Below are positions 25,269 through 36,018 of a DNA stretch of 64,000 bases, one piece after another. The DNA is from Erinaceus europaeus (taxonomy: Eukaryota; Chordata; Mammalia; Eulipotyphla; Erinaceidae): assembly GCF_950295315.1 (NCBI RefSeq), contig NC_080185.1, positions 47,287,237-47,351,236 of the forward strand. Direction: 5' to 3'. The stretch's first letter is position 1, and each line of letters opens with the position of its first letter. The notes below the pieces were generated by a model that made no database searches, was not told where the DNA came from, and saw only the letters and a program-made list of their open reading frames with translations. The position numbers and the translations under genes were made by a program.

Positions 25269-25700
25269 TTAGTCATGATGAACAATCTTTTTAATATACT
25301 GCTGTATCTAGTTGGCTGTTGTTTGATGTATTTAGATGGCTTCTCATTGGGTGCATAGATGTTAATAATTAAGTCCTCTTGGTTGACTAATCCTTTGAGT
25401 ATTAAGTACTCAATCCCTATCTTTCTGAATTTTATTTATTTTAAAGTCTATCATGTCAGATATGAGCACAGCTGTTCCTGCCCTTCTTTGTGGGCCATTC
25501 ACTTTGAGTTTGGTTTTGTCTTGTTGAGTTAGGTGGGTTTCCTGTAGACAACATATTGTTGGGTTGTTTTATGATCCATCTTCCTACTCTGTGCCTTTTA
25601 ATAGGTGAATTCAGGCCATTGACATTTATTGATATCATAGATTGAAAATATTTTAACACCAGTCTTGGAAATTTTTAGAGTGTTCTTATATATGGCATAT

Positions 25701-26021
25701 TTATGGTGGTCTGTTTTTAGGAGACCTTTCAGAACTTCTTTCAGGGCAGGCTTGATGATAGTTGATTCCTTCAACTGTTGCTTGTCTGAGAAGGTTTTTA
25801 TGCCTCCATCTAGTCTTTAATGACAGTCTAGCAGGATACAGTAGTCTTGGTTGAAAGCCTTTCTCATCGAGCACTTGACAGATATCTTGCCATTCTCTTT
25901 TGCCCTGTTGTATTTCTGTGGAGAAATCTGCTGCTAATCTTACGGGTTTTCCTCTGTAGATGATTATTTGTTTTTCTCTTGCAGCCTTCAGGATCCTTTC
26001 TTTATCCTTATTCCTTTCCAT
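25701..26021 (-). pseudogene. L1 ORF1 C-terminal fragment
   Basis: 106-residue frame with ILKAAREKQ, RLAADFSTE, REWQDICQVL and GFQPRLLYPARLS, which match the RNA-binding C-terminal domain of L1 ORF1p. The upstream part continues in another frame toward 26,300. Confidence 0.88.
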
Positions 26022-26814
26022 TCTAAATATGATGTGTCTTGGTATCTTTAAGTCTGGATTAATTCTGCTTGGGACCCTCTGGGCTTCTTGAACCTTTATG
26101 CCTTTGATATTGTCTAGAGTAGAGAAGTTCTCAGCTATTATGTCCTGAAGAATGCTTTCTTCCCCTTACTCTTTCTTCCTCTGGTAAGCCAATAATGTTC
26201 ATATTATTTCTTTTGAAATCATCCCATAGGTCTCTGTTGCTATTTTCAGTATCTCTAAATCTCTTTTGAGATCTCTTACTTCTTTTTAGTTGTCTCTAAT
26301 TCATCCTTAATCTTGCTAATTCTGTCTTCAGTCTCATTTATTCTATTCTCTCTTCCCTCTACTGCTGTCTGGAGTTCATATATTTTGTTACCCTGTTCTG
26401 ATACTGTTTTAGCTTGTTCAGCTGTGTTCTTAGCTCAGTTATTTCATCTTTCAGCTCTCTAATAACCTTGAGATAATTAGTTTTAAATAATCCCATTTAT
26501 AGTCTGTAGTTTATGAGGCAATTATTCACCATGTTTTCATCAGGAAAACAATGTGGAAAGGCTCCTACTATACAGACCCACTGCTAGCCCACCAACGTGT
26601 TGCTCTTAACCTGCTGTGCTACCGCCCTACTCCCCAAAACATTAATTTTAAGAGCTATAGGCATTGTCAATTTGGTGGTTAGCTAAATGTAGTATGAACA
26701 GATGTTGATTTATAATGCTATACACCAGAAACCTATAGGTTATAAACAAATATTACTTCAATGAAATAATTATGAAGACTTTATAAACTGTCTTGGCTCT
26801 TGCATTGTGGTTTT

Positions 26815-26958
26815 TGAAATTTCTGCTTCTGTTTTTAGAAGGTAGAGAGGTAGAGAAGAGTTAAAGGGGTCTTAGTACCAAAGCTTCCTTTAACACAGTG
26901 GGGGTTGAGGTTGAACTCAGGTCATGCATAAGGCAAACCAGTGCACTAAGCTATCAAA
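26815..26958 (-). repeat. old SINE copy
   Basis: Diverged body with GGGGGTTGAGGTTGAACTC (B-box complement) and a head near 26,950. Confidence 0.55.
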
Positions 26959-26974
26959 AAAAAAAAAAAATCAC

Positions 26975-27785
26975 AACCCTGAGGTATCACCTCACACTTG
27001 TGAGAATGAACTCCATTTAAAAAGCCAGAAATAGAAATGTTGGCCAGGATGTGGAAGAAAAGACTCTTTTATACTTAGTAGGCATATAAACTGGAATATC
27101 TTCTGTGCAAAACAGTGTATACAGTTATTAAAATGGGGGGTAGGCTGGGGAGATAGCATAATGGCTATGCAAAAAGACTTTCGTGCCTGAGGCACTAAAG
27201 GTCCCAGGTTCAAACCTTAGCACTTCCATAAGCCAGAGCTGAGAAATGCCATGGAAAAAGAAAAATAGAAAAAAGAAATAAAGTAGATCTGCCATTGGAA
27301 TCGGTAATTCCTCTCCTAGGTATCTATCTCACAAATTTAACACTAGTTCAAAAACATATAACACAATAGTGTTAAAACATACATGTATGTGCCCCTACAC
27401 ACACACACACACTCATTCATTGCAGTGCTGTTTACAAAGGTCAAGATCTGGAAACAATTCAAGGGCCCAGCAACAAATGGGAGACTGTGGGTATATACAG
27501 GATCTTGCTAAGTGAAGTAAGTTAGTAGTTCAAAGTCAAATTACAGAATTTAGCAAACAAATCAAGAGAACAGACAGGGTGAGCTCGTGACTTATGCCTA
27601 CAGATCTGGAGTCTCTGAGGGGAGAAGGGGAAAGGTATTACTTTCAGTAGAAGGAAAGTAGCATTTTAGTAGCAGTTGAGGTATGGCAACACATATTTTG
27701 TGGAGGTTTAAATTGTATCCTTGAGACAACAGACTGATATAACATTTATTTAGTAAATTAAAACTAAAAAAGAAACTTAATTAAC
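26975..27785 (+). mobile_element. L1 3' fragment
   Basis: GAGGTATCACCTCACACTTG, AATTCCTCTCCTAGGTATC and ACAAATGGGAGACTGTGGG are L1 ORF2 3' landmarks. Split by an S2 SINE. Includes a short (CA)n at about 27,396. Confidence 0.75.
27131..27275 (+). repeat. S2 SINE
   Basis: GGGGAGATAGCATAATGGC start, GGTTCAAACC B box, CCATAAGCCAGAGCTGAG, A-rich tail; inserted in the L1 fragment. Confidence 0.85.
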
Positions 27786-27821
27786 AGTTTTGTCCAAGAA
27801 TAAATAATTAAAGTGCAATAA

Positions 27822-28235
27822 GAGACCTGGGGAGACAGCATAATGGTTTCGTAAAAAGACTTTCATGCCTGGCTGGGAGTATGGATCGACCTGTCAACGC
27901 CCATGTTCAGCGGGGAAGCAATTACAGAAGCCAGACCTTCCACCTTCTGCATCCCACAATCACCTTGGGTCCATACTCCCAGAGGGTTAAAGAATAGGAA
28001 AGCTATCAGGGGAGGGGATAGGATACGGAGTTTTCTGGTGGTGGGAATTGTGTGGAGTTGTACCCCTCTTATCCTATGGTTTTGTCAATGTTTCCTTTTT
28101 ATAAAATAAAAAAAAAGACTTTCATGCCTGAGGCTCTAAGGTCCCAAGTTCAATACCCAGAACCACCATAAGCCAAAGCTGAGAAGTGCTCTGGTCTTTC
28201 TCTATCTTTTATTAATATAAAATAAATAAAATATT
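27822..28235 (+). repeat. S2 SINE split by an R1 insertion
   Basis: Head at 27,822-27,871 and body at 28,112-28,235. The break carries the R1 copy's 19-bp TSD. Confidence 0.88.
27872..28111 (+). mobile_element. R1 retroposon, 5'-truncated
   Basis: 240-bp copy starting GCTGGGAGTATGG and ending with an A tail. Perfect 19-bp TSD AAAAAGACTTTCATGCCTG at 27,853-27,871 and 28,112-28,130. This shows that R1 moves as an RNA copied at the target. Confidence 0.95.
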
Positions 28236-28440
28236 TTAAATAAAGAATATAACCACATTCTTCCCTTTCCTGATTATTATTCTGAAAAGATAAACAGATG
28301 CTTCTGATAATTATCATCAGGTAATGTCCTGCAGGACTGAAACTAAGACAAGTTGCAATAATTAAAGTTATTCTGTCTGCTCAGTATACATTACTATTAA
28401 AGGGAAAAGAGCTTGAAGTTCATGACTGAAAACAAGGGAA

Positions 28441-28568
28441 AAATCATTGTAGCATTGTAGAATTATTCAGGGTAACAATTGTAGAATTATTGTAGAATTA
28501 TTCAGGGTAACAATTGTAGAATTGTAGAATTCAGGGAAGCATTGTAGAATTATTCAGGGTAACAATTC
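28441..28568 (+). repeat. short minisatellite
   Basis: Irregular direct repeats built from ATTGTAGAATTATTCAGGG plus TAACA, about four incomplete units. No spacer regularity, so not CRISPR-like. Confidence 0.85.
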
Positions 28569-28865
28569 CTACAAATTTTAAGTAGAAAGATAAAACATCA
28601 AGACATTTATATTCACCATAGGAAAGTAATGCATAAGAATATCAAATGTAAATATAAAATCAAACTAGACAGTTATATTAGTGTATATTCTTGTTCTACA
28701 GTAAAACTGTTTGCAGGAGTTACTTCAGATTGTTCATAATCAAATTATAAATCCCCCTCTGATGGAAGTTATATTTATTCGTTTTTTATGGTATATAATA
28801 TGCATATATATTAACCTCTTATCAGATAAATTATTTGCAAGTATTTTATCCCCCTTTCTTTTTGC

Positions 28866-29070
28866 TGATTGTTTTCTTTTTTAATTTCTTTATTGGGGGA
28901 TTAATGTTTTACATTCAACAGTAAATACAATAGTTTATACATGCATAACATTTCTCAGTTTTCCACATAACTCTACAACCCCCACTAGGTCCTCTGTCAT
29001 CCTTTTTGGACCTGTAATCTCCCCCACTCACCCACCCCAGAGTCCTTTACTTTGGTGCAATACACCATAT
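28866..29070 (-). mobile_element. L1 3' UTR fragment
   Basis: Near match to the 3' end of the L1 at 22,868: TTTCTTTATTGGGGGATTAA, TTTTACATTCAACAG, CCACTAGGTCCTCTGTCATC. Confidence 0.9.
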
Positions 29071-29424
29071 TTATTCATTTTTGTTCTATGAAAAATTAGA
29101 GTTAGTTATACAAACGTCTGCCTACAATTACCTTTCATGTCTTCTGCCATTTTCATAGGTGTTGTGATCATTTTCCAGTAGTATCTGAATAATAAAAGTT
29201 AAAAGAAATAATGCAAAAGCTTTCCTTGCTCAGCACAAATTCCTTACTTTTTATATTTGATATCAATTCAAATTTTAGTGACAATATTTCCTTTGATCCC
29301 CAGTCTAACAATTTCCAAAAGTTTCCCCATTAACAGATGCAAGGGCATAAATCTTTAGCTAGGTCATAGATCCTTAGGGATTACTCTCTAAATAAATGAA
29401 ATAAATTTCCCAAGATCATACAGC

Positions 29425-29548
29425 TAGCAGCTGGGTGGTGGCACATCTGGTTGAGCACACGTTACCATGTGCAAAGGTCCAGGCTCTAGCTCCCAGCCAC
29501 CACTTGCAGGGGTGAAGCCTCATTGCACTGAATCACGACTGCAGGTTT
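29425..29548 (+). repeat. S1o SINE with pyrimidine expansion
   Basis: Head and B box (GGTCCAGGCTCTAGCTC) present. The usual pyrimidine body has grown into the adjoining satellite. Confidence 0.75.
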
Positions 29549-29659
29549 TTCTTCCTTCCTTCCTTCCTTCCTTCCTTCCTTCCTTCCTTCCTTCCTTCCT
29601 TCCTTCCTCCCTCCCTCCCTCCCTCCCTCCCTCCTTCCTTCCTTTCCTTCCTCCCTCCC

Positions 29660-29722
<63 letters not shown>

Positions 29723-29771
29723 CTCTTTCTCCCTTTCTCCCTTTCTCCCTTTCTTCCTCTCTCTCTCTCTT
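29549..29771 (+). repeat. (TTCC)n/(TCCC)n/(TTTC)n tract
   Basis: About 220 bp, all pyrimidine on the plus strand, in successive tetranucleotide phases. Long frames through it are repeat artefacts. Confidence 0.97.
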
Positions 29772-29774
29772 ACA

Positions 29775-30250
29775 CACAACAAAATTCATAGCAGCACAGT
29801 TTGTAATAGCCCAAACTAGGAAGCAATCCAGATGCCCAATAGCAGGTGAATGGCTAAGAAAGTTGTGGTAAATATACACAGTGAAATACTATCCAGCTTT
29901 TAAAGATGATGAGGTTATCTCCTTTGCAGTATCTTGGTCAGAACTTGAAAGTATCATGCTGAGTGAGACAAGCCAGAAATAGAAAGTAGTACTTAAGAAT
30001 TAAGGGCAATAAGAGGAAACATCGGCTAAAACTGGGTTTGGGTATGGCATATTGCACTAAAACAAAAGATTCTGGGGAAAGAGGGCAAAGGACTGGATCA
30101 AGGGACATTGGGGTCCTGGTGAATGATGGAGAAAGGAGGTCTGAGGTTGAGGGAATGTCTCACTTATCAAAGGGAAATGAGAAATTATACCTATGTGTTA
30201 AAGTCTATACTATAAATTATTAACCCCCAACTAAAATCATAAAATTAAAA
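29775..30250 (+). mobile_element. L1 3' end fragment
   Basis: AGCAGCACAGTTTGTAATAG, CCAGATGCCCAATAGCAGG and GAGTGAGACAAGCCAGAAAT mark the L1 ORF2 end and 3' UTR. It ends A-rich near 30,250. Confidence 0.8.
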
Positions 30251-31331
30251 ATAAAGATACCTCTAATAATTGTGAGTTTTGTGGTTTAAAATAACTTTTA
30301 GTATATTACATAAAGATAACACGATTGCAATGTTAATTAAAAAATTAAAATAGTAAGATTTTAAAAGTCAAAATTCTGCATGTTTTCTAATTTCAAAAAA
30401 ATTCTTTAGTAAGTTTAGCAGAAGTCAAAAGATTACTTACCTGCATTTTTATTGTTTTGTACAGTTTTAAGGGAAATGTTATTTATTGAAATTAAATTTT
30501 AATACAGTAATAAAATTTGAAGAAAATTTTATTGTACTAGATGGGGATTGTATTTTAAGGTTATCAGAGTGGGAAAAAAGCAGTTACCTCTCCTTTGGCT
30601 TAAATTTTTTGAGCCACAATCCGAATAAATCTTCTGATAAAAGGAAAATTAATGTGCTCTCTGTTTGTTATACCAGCATATGGCCCCTAAATTAGATTTT
30701 TGGTAAGTATTATGATATAGCATATACAGATATCTAATTATAATGCTGTATACTTGATACCTATAGAATGTTACCCAATGTTATTTCAATGGAATTAAAA
30801 ATTTTTCCATTTAAACATTTAAGTCAAATTAATGTGTTTTATATTAAAGATGGACATTTCTAACAAAAGAAACAATCAATGTACTATTTACTATAGTTGG
30901 ATATTACTAAATCATAACTACAGTAAACTCCCTGAGGATTCAATGACAGTAGTAATGCTTTAAGTAAAATGTTCTACTGACACATTTTACTTGTGTCATC
31001 CTTTTTCACATTTGTCTAATACCCACCTAGAACCTAATTAGCATAAGATAGGATGGTGTAAAAGAAGGTAAGAGGGAATCCTTCCCAAGCAATTTTACTA
31101 TGAGACTAGAAAAAATTCATTCAGATATGCAAGACTTATGTGGTTCCTTCTTGGATTGATGTTGTTGGCAAACTGACAATTGACTTTAAAAAGTAGTAAG
31201 GTAGTCATCAATACAAGTAGACACCAAAGATAACTACTAAAACAATCAAAAGTTGTTAAAAAGAGAAAATGGAAATAATATATAAAACCACATAGAATCT
31301 GTGCTATAAAGTTAAAAGTACAGATACTTAC
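30251..31331. other. AT-rich stretch, no gene seen
   Basis: Very AT-rich. If candidate exon 5 of LUZP4 is real, this lies in the next intron or the 3' flank. I see no further exon. Confidence 0.4.
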
Positions 31332-31407
31332 TTTTCGGTACAAATGACGATTTCTATACTGCATCTCTTTCTGGAAGTAGTCATTTCTTTTTTCAATTGT
31401 AAAATGC
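31332..31407 (-). CDS. LUZP4: LUZP4 candidate exon 5
   Basis: Flanked by a TTTATATCAG acceptor and an AAAA|GTAAGTATC donor. Its 76 bases fit exactly the phase left by exon 4 (2 + 1 bases make an Arg codon) and then give 25 open codons rich in Arg, Lys and Tyr, ending phase 0. The human protein, as I remember it, ends about where exon 4 ends, so this would be an extra C-terminal exon. No terminal exon was found further downstream. Alternatively it is a chance frame, because exon 4 also has its own stop. Confidence 0.45.
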
Positions 31408-31725
31408 CTGATATAAATCATAAATGATGGTAATTTAAGAAGTGAGCTTTCATTTTGAACTAAGTTATTATTTACAATGTATGTACTCAGGCAATATTAT
31501 ATTATGCACATTTAAGCACCCCCTAAAAACGTAATACTAGATACAACTAATATCTGAAATAATGTTTCAATAAGTGACTCTTAGCTTAGGTGTGACATCA
31601 CTGCAAGTACAACTGTGGACAGAATCTAAAATGATAGTTGATTATTTTTGTTTCAACATTTAGTTTAAGAATGATCTTAATGAAATGACTATTATGAAGT
31701 GAATATATTTGTTTCTCCCAGAGCC
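31408..31725. other. intron-like, no feature seen
   Basis: AT-rich sequence without recognised repeats. Confidence 0.4.
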
Positions 31726-31729
31726 ATAA

Positions 31730-32060
31730 ATGGAAAGTCTAATCCTCAATGTGATGAAGTTTGGAGGTGGGCCTATGGGAGGTAATTAGGCCTATGGGAG
31801 GTAATTAGACAGGACCTCATGGTGGAGTTAAGGTCCTTATAAGAAGAGACCACAGTACAACTTTGCCTACCAAATGAAGATGCAGAGAGTAGTTAGCCAT
31901 CTGTATACCAGAAAGAGAGTTCTCACCAAAACACAACCATGTTAGCACTCTAATCTCAGACTTTTCACCCTCCAGAATAGTGAGAGAGAGAAATTCCTAT
32001 TGTTTAAGCTTCCACTCTGAGCTGTTTCATTATGGAAGAGCAGGCAGACTAAGACAGTGG
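31730..32060 (+). repeat. ancient placental interspersed repeat
   Basis: AATCCTCAATGTGATGAAG, GGTCCTTATAAGAAGAGACC and the end GGCAGACTAAGACA are familiar from an old dispersed repeat. Contains a local duplication of GCCTATGGGAGGTAATTAG (about 31,772 and 31,791). Confidence 0.55.
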
Positions 32061-32589
32061 TATACTCTGAAATTAAAGGCCCTCCCCGCTGATAGAGATA
32101 CATAGATAACAACAATAGATAGACCAGTTCAGAGTTATGGCACCCAAATCTTTGCAAACTCAACAAGGACTTCCACTGAAAGGATAAAAAAAAAAAAAAA
32201 ATCATGGTCTTTGGTATACTCATTTGTGTCCCATGTCACTATATAGTCTAGTACAGGACAATGGAAGAAATCCCCACACTAGGGCTTCTCCCTTAGGATG
32301 GAAACTAAAGAGTAGAGAAGATTTTCAAGCCTCTGGTACTTTTTAAAGGGTTCTCTGAGATATTGGTTTCTGTTTAGAGACTTTGATGACACCAAAGCTA
32401 GAATTTGGAAACCAGTTAAAAAAAGAAAGCAACTTGTTAGGTAGCATGCAGTTCAGCAGGCAGATGCCAAGAAGTACAAAAATTCATATAAAGCTGGAGA
32501 GGTCTTAGAACTTTCAAGTGGGCAGACTGGCAGTTAAGTATAGCCTTTGCCAATCTGTGCAAAACAGGCTGTTCACGACATGACATTTT
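32061..32589. other. intron-like, no feature seen
   Basis: Unique-looking, with a poly-A run at 32,187. Confidence 0.4.
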
Positions 32590-32604
32590 AGCAAATGGAT
32601 TCTT

Positions 32605-32825
32605 TTTTTTAAATAAATATTTTAAATATTTATTTATTCCCTTTTGTTGCCCTTGTTTTTACTGTTTTAGTTATTATTATATTTGTCATCATTGTTGGAT
32701 AGGACAGAGAGAAATGGAGAGAGATGGGGAAGACAGAGAGGAAGAGAGAAAGATAGATGCCTTCAGACCTGCTTCACCACTTGTGAAGCGATTCCCCTCC
32801 AGGTGGGGAGCCGGGGGCTCGAACC
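32605..32825 (-). repeat. S1 SINE, 5'-truncated at the B box
   Basis: 15-bp TSD AGCAAATGGATTCTT at 32,590-32,604 and 32,826-32,840. The copy stops just after GGGGCTCGAACC. Confidence 0.92.
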
Positions 32826-33069
32826 AGCAAATGGATTCTTTAGTGCTCAGGTCAGTTGAGACCTTATGAACTTCAAGAGACTTTATTATCATTAGATGGG
32901 AGCATTATCTTAATTTAGGGTTATCTTTAAATGAAACCTTATTAGAAAAATCTGCCTATATATCATATATTGATAGGGCTTCTTCTCTATTTACATAGTT
33001 TAGTCAAGTAAGATATCAGACTGATTAAAATTACATGTCAGGAAATGGAGGAAAAGTTGAGTTTTTTTT

Positions 33070-33098
33070 TCAACAAGGGCAACAAAAGGGAATAAATA
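33070..33098 (+). repeat. minimal S1 SINE 3' stub
   Basis: Only about 29 bp of the S1 3' end (CAACAAGGGCAACAAAAGGG + AATAA) between two copies of AAAAGTTGAGTTTTT (33,052-33,066 and 33,099-33,113). An extreme 5' truncation of a real insertion. Confidence 0.88.
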
Positions 33099-33113
33099 AA
33101 AAGTTGAGTTTTT

Positions 33114-33736
33114 AATCAAGTATTTTTGGATGCTGAAAATAAAAATCTATTTATCATTTATAATAATCCTATTTAGAGTCATTGAGAGTCATATTGTTTT
33201 TCAAAATTGAAAAAAGTTACTGTAAATCTTTATAAATAAAAATATTCTGAATATATCATCTTATTTTATTTGAGGTATGTTGTTCAGCCAGCTGTCTTTT
33301 ATTCAAACCACACTGGGCATGGAGATTGCTGTCTTGTTAATTTAAGACAGAAATATACTCAGCACGTATTACCAGAGACTATGTATTAACATCTACACTT
33401 GTACAGAATGGGCCACTAAATCAATATATTTTGATTATGGAGAAAGCTCAGTGAAAAAAGTTGGGTACATGGGGCTCTGCCAGAGAAAGGCAACCTAGAT
33501 AGAAAAACAGAATGAGAATGTCTTGAGAAACTTGAATGATATCTAGAGGACATCAAATTTTAAAAATATTGAGACCAAGAACATATTACCTCTAGTCTGT
33601 TAATATCTCTGTCACAATATAATGTCTGCTAAAAAAATATGAGTTTAACCATTTGAGTATAGATATTTAAAGCATGCCTGTATTCTTCCATTCCACTAAA
33701 AAAACAATGGCCTATGATTAAGAATTCATTGTATTT
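33114..33736. other. intron or LUZP4 3' UTR
   Basis: If exon 4 is terminal, this is 3' UTR; a minus-strand AATAAA lies at about 33,272-33,267. If exon 5 is used it is intron. Confidence 0.4.
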
Positions 33737-33740
33737 TTAC

Positions 33741-34201
33741 CTGTCAATTTCAGGTTCAATTTTGGATGATGTTTTGAATCTTTCTAGTGGTGAGTATCTT
33801 CGGTAACTCCCTGGTTGTCCATAAGATCTCTCTACCTGGTCATAAGATCTCTTAAAATGGTCATGAGCTCTCTCTGAGTAATTACGAAATCTTTCAGAAT
33901 GGCCATAATATCTCTCTGACTGATCATGAAATCTTTCTGTGTAACCATAATATCTCTCAAAATGGCCAAGAGATCTCTCAGATTGATCACGTAATCTTTC
34001 TGATAAGCCATAAGATCTTTCTGTATAACCACGAAATTTCTCTGTTTGGTCATATGATCTCTCTGAATGACACCCGTATTTCTTTGAATGGTGTCGATTT
34101 TCTTCAAATCGATCTTGAGAGCCTTTCCATTGAGTCTGGTCCTCCTTGAAACGGCCTTGACGTTTCATTGTTTGGGCCTTATTATCACCATTACACTCTT
34201 C
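33741..34201 (-). CDS. LUZP4: LUZP4 exon 4, heptad-repeat region
   Basis: Begins after a TTCTTTGTAG acceptor in phase 0 (EECNGDNKAQTMKRQ) and stays open for 153 codons. Thirteen consecutive 7-residue units of the form xYxxSER (for example SYGLSER, LRDQSER, YYGHSER) lie at 34,078-33,806; human LUZP4 has the same kind of array. The basic, Ser/Arg/Tyr/His-rich composition suits RNA or protein binding in mRNA export. The last codons read EPEID, then AG|GTAAAA: spliced, the AG joins exon 5; unspliced, the codon is AGG followed by TAA (33,739-33,737). So exon 4 can be either internal or terminal. Confidence 0.87.
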
Positions 34202-34527
34202 CTACAAAGAACCACACTTATGTAAAACAAATGAAAAACATAAATCCATGGTTATATTGTTGTGACATTTTGTCAAGAATGTTTCTACAAGCAACTTTTT
34301 ATTTTAGAATTACACTGCCCCTGCTTTTATAGATTACATAATTTTTAGAACAAATCTGCAGAAAGCTGTGATATCTCAAGTCATTGGCACAAATAATATT
34401 AAGTAAATAATTTTATTAATCATTTAATTCAGATTTTCAAAGCAATTAATTTTTCTTATTTAATAAAAAATCTGAATATATTCCAAAGTCATGTTCTACT
34501 TAATCATTTTATAAGTTTGTTTATTTA
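34202..34527. other. LUZP4 intron 3 part, no feature seen
   Basis: AT-rich intronic sequence. Confidence 0.4.
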
Positions 34528-34800
34528 TGCTTCCAGGATTATTGCTGGGGCTCGGTGCTTGCATGACGAATCCACTGCTCCTGGTAGCCATTATTTCCAT
34601 TTTTATTGCATAGAACAGAGAGCAATTGAGAGGGAGGGGGAGATAGAGAGGGAGAGAGAAAGATAGACACTTGCAGCCCTGTTTCACCACTTGTGAGGCG
34701 ACCTCCCTGCAGGTGGGGAGCCGGGGGCTTGAACTGGGATCCTTGTGCGGATCCTTGCTCTTTGTATGTGCGTTTAACCAGGTGCACCACTGCCCAACCC
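34528..34800 (-). repeat. S1 SINE with 3' module
   Basis: Left end carries the GCTTCCAGGATTATTGCTGG module; head at right ends CACTGCCCAACCCC. Confidence 0.88.
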
Positions 34801-35325
34801 CACCCCCATTTTATAAGTTTACATTTTAACCTACAGAAACAATAAATTTTGTGAGTTTATAATTAAGGAGAGACAAAATATTTAATATTTTATAGCACAT
34901 GTCTAAAAGTTAAAGGAAAATGTTCAAAATAATACTATATATTCTTTACCATTTCAGGTTCATTACAAATAAGCTCTCTTTACAGATAACAACGACAATG
35001 CAAAATATCAATGAAACAGATTCAATGCAATGCTTGTCAAAATCTCGATGAAATTCTTCACAGAAATTTGAACCAAAAATCCTGAATTTCATTTGTAACT
35101 ACAAAGACACCAAAATAGCAATAACACTACTGAGGAAAATATATGGAGGTATTGCTGGTACAATGCAAGACTTGTACACATAAAATCTTGAGTTATTTTA
35201 ATGAGAGAGAATGAAGCAGTGAGTCACTTTGGCATATTTGGTACTAGAGATAAAAATCTGAGATTTTACACATGCAAGTCTTGTGCTCCACTCACAGAGT
35301 CACCTTCTCACCTGCTATCTATTTC
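34801..35325. other. LUZP4 intron 3 part
   Basis: No gene. 34,990-35,140 (CAATGCAATGCTTGTCAAAA, AACACTACTGAGGAAAAT) may be an old L1 remnant. Confidence 0.35.
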
Positions 35326-35327
35326 AC

Positions 35328-35460
35328 TTTTTTTTTTTTTTTTTTAACCAGAGCATTGCTCAGTGTTCTGGCTTACAGTAGCACAGGGGACTAAACCTGG
35401 GATTTTATAGCCTCGAGTGTGAAAGTCTTTTTGCGTAACTATTGTACTATTTCCCTCATG
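35328..35460 (-). repeat. S2 SINE
   Basis: Poly-T tail at left, head near 35,455 (complement of GAGGGAAATAGTACAATAG). Confidence 0.75.
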
Positions 35461-35481
35461 ACCTACTTAATTTTTAAAAAA

Positions 35482-35635
35482 TGGGAAGGTCAGGGACAAG
35501 AGTACCAACTTACAAGTCTGAGACCTCACAGGCTATTCAATCCCTGGCAATGCCTGATGCTAAACCTGAGCAGTACCCTGGTTCTCTTTCATTCCCTAAG
35601 CCAATAAATAAATATTCTTTAAAAACATTTAAAAA
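35482..35635 (+). repeat. old S2/S3-like SINE
   Basis: Diverged copy with TTCAATCCCTGGCAATGCC (B-box region) and an (AAAT) tail. Confidence 0.6.
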
Positions 35636-35867
35636 GAAATCAAGAGGCCCATAGAATGAATCAAAGGGAAATAATGAAACCTGTCCCAAATCTCCATAAT
35701 GATACATAACTATGATGAAAAATCAGGCTTTCCAAATGGTAAATATTGTCTAGCAAACAAAGCATGCTCTGGATCAGGCATTGTGACTTTCCAGTATACT
35801 GTTACTAAGGGCTAAAACTGTTAAAAGAAAAAATAGGTACTTTCATAAAATATATTATTCATGTGTC

Positions 35868-36018
35868 AAGGGATATTGTGTAGTATGTAGAGCACCAGTT
35901 GCAAGCATTAGATCCTAAATCTGATCCCCAGCACCACATACACCAGAGTGATGTTCTGGCCTTTCTCTTCCTCCCTCTCTCTGTACTTCTCTATCATAAA
36001 AGAAATATTTAAAATATT
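35868..36018 (+). repeat. S3 SINE
   Basis: GATCCCCAGCACCACATACA and CCAGAGTGATGTTCTGG signatures, A-rich end. Confidence 0.78.

Larger units (their letters stand above)
22868..26500 (-). mobile_element. L1 element with internal deletion
   Basis: About 3.6 kb, 3' end at left. In order on the minus strand: ORF1 C-terminal part (about 26,300-25,690), ORF2 start with endonuclease beginning (25,659-25,456), reverse transcriptase (25,268-24,765), ORF2 C-terminal part (23,886-23,290), then 3' UTR and tail. Much of the endonuclease-to-RT interval is missing (about 25,450-25,270) and frames are broken by stops, so it is dead. A full L1 is usually 6-7 kb. Confidence 0.9.

Noticed and set aside
28441..28568. 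CRISPR-like direct repeats
   Set aside because: Eukaryotic context, irregular units, no spacers.
29467..29879. FLPS/KERKK-repeat frames
   Set aside because: Tetranucleotide tract artefacts.
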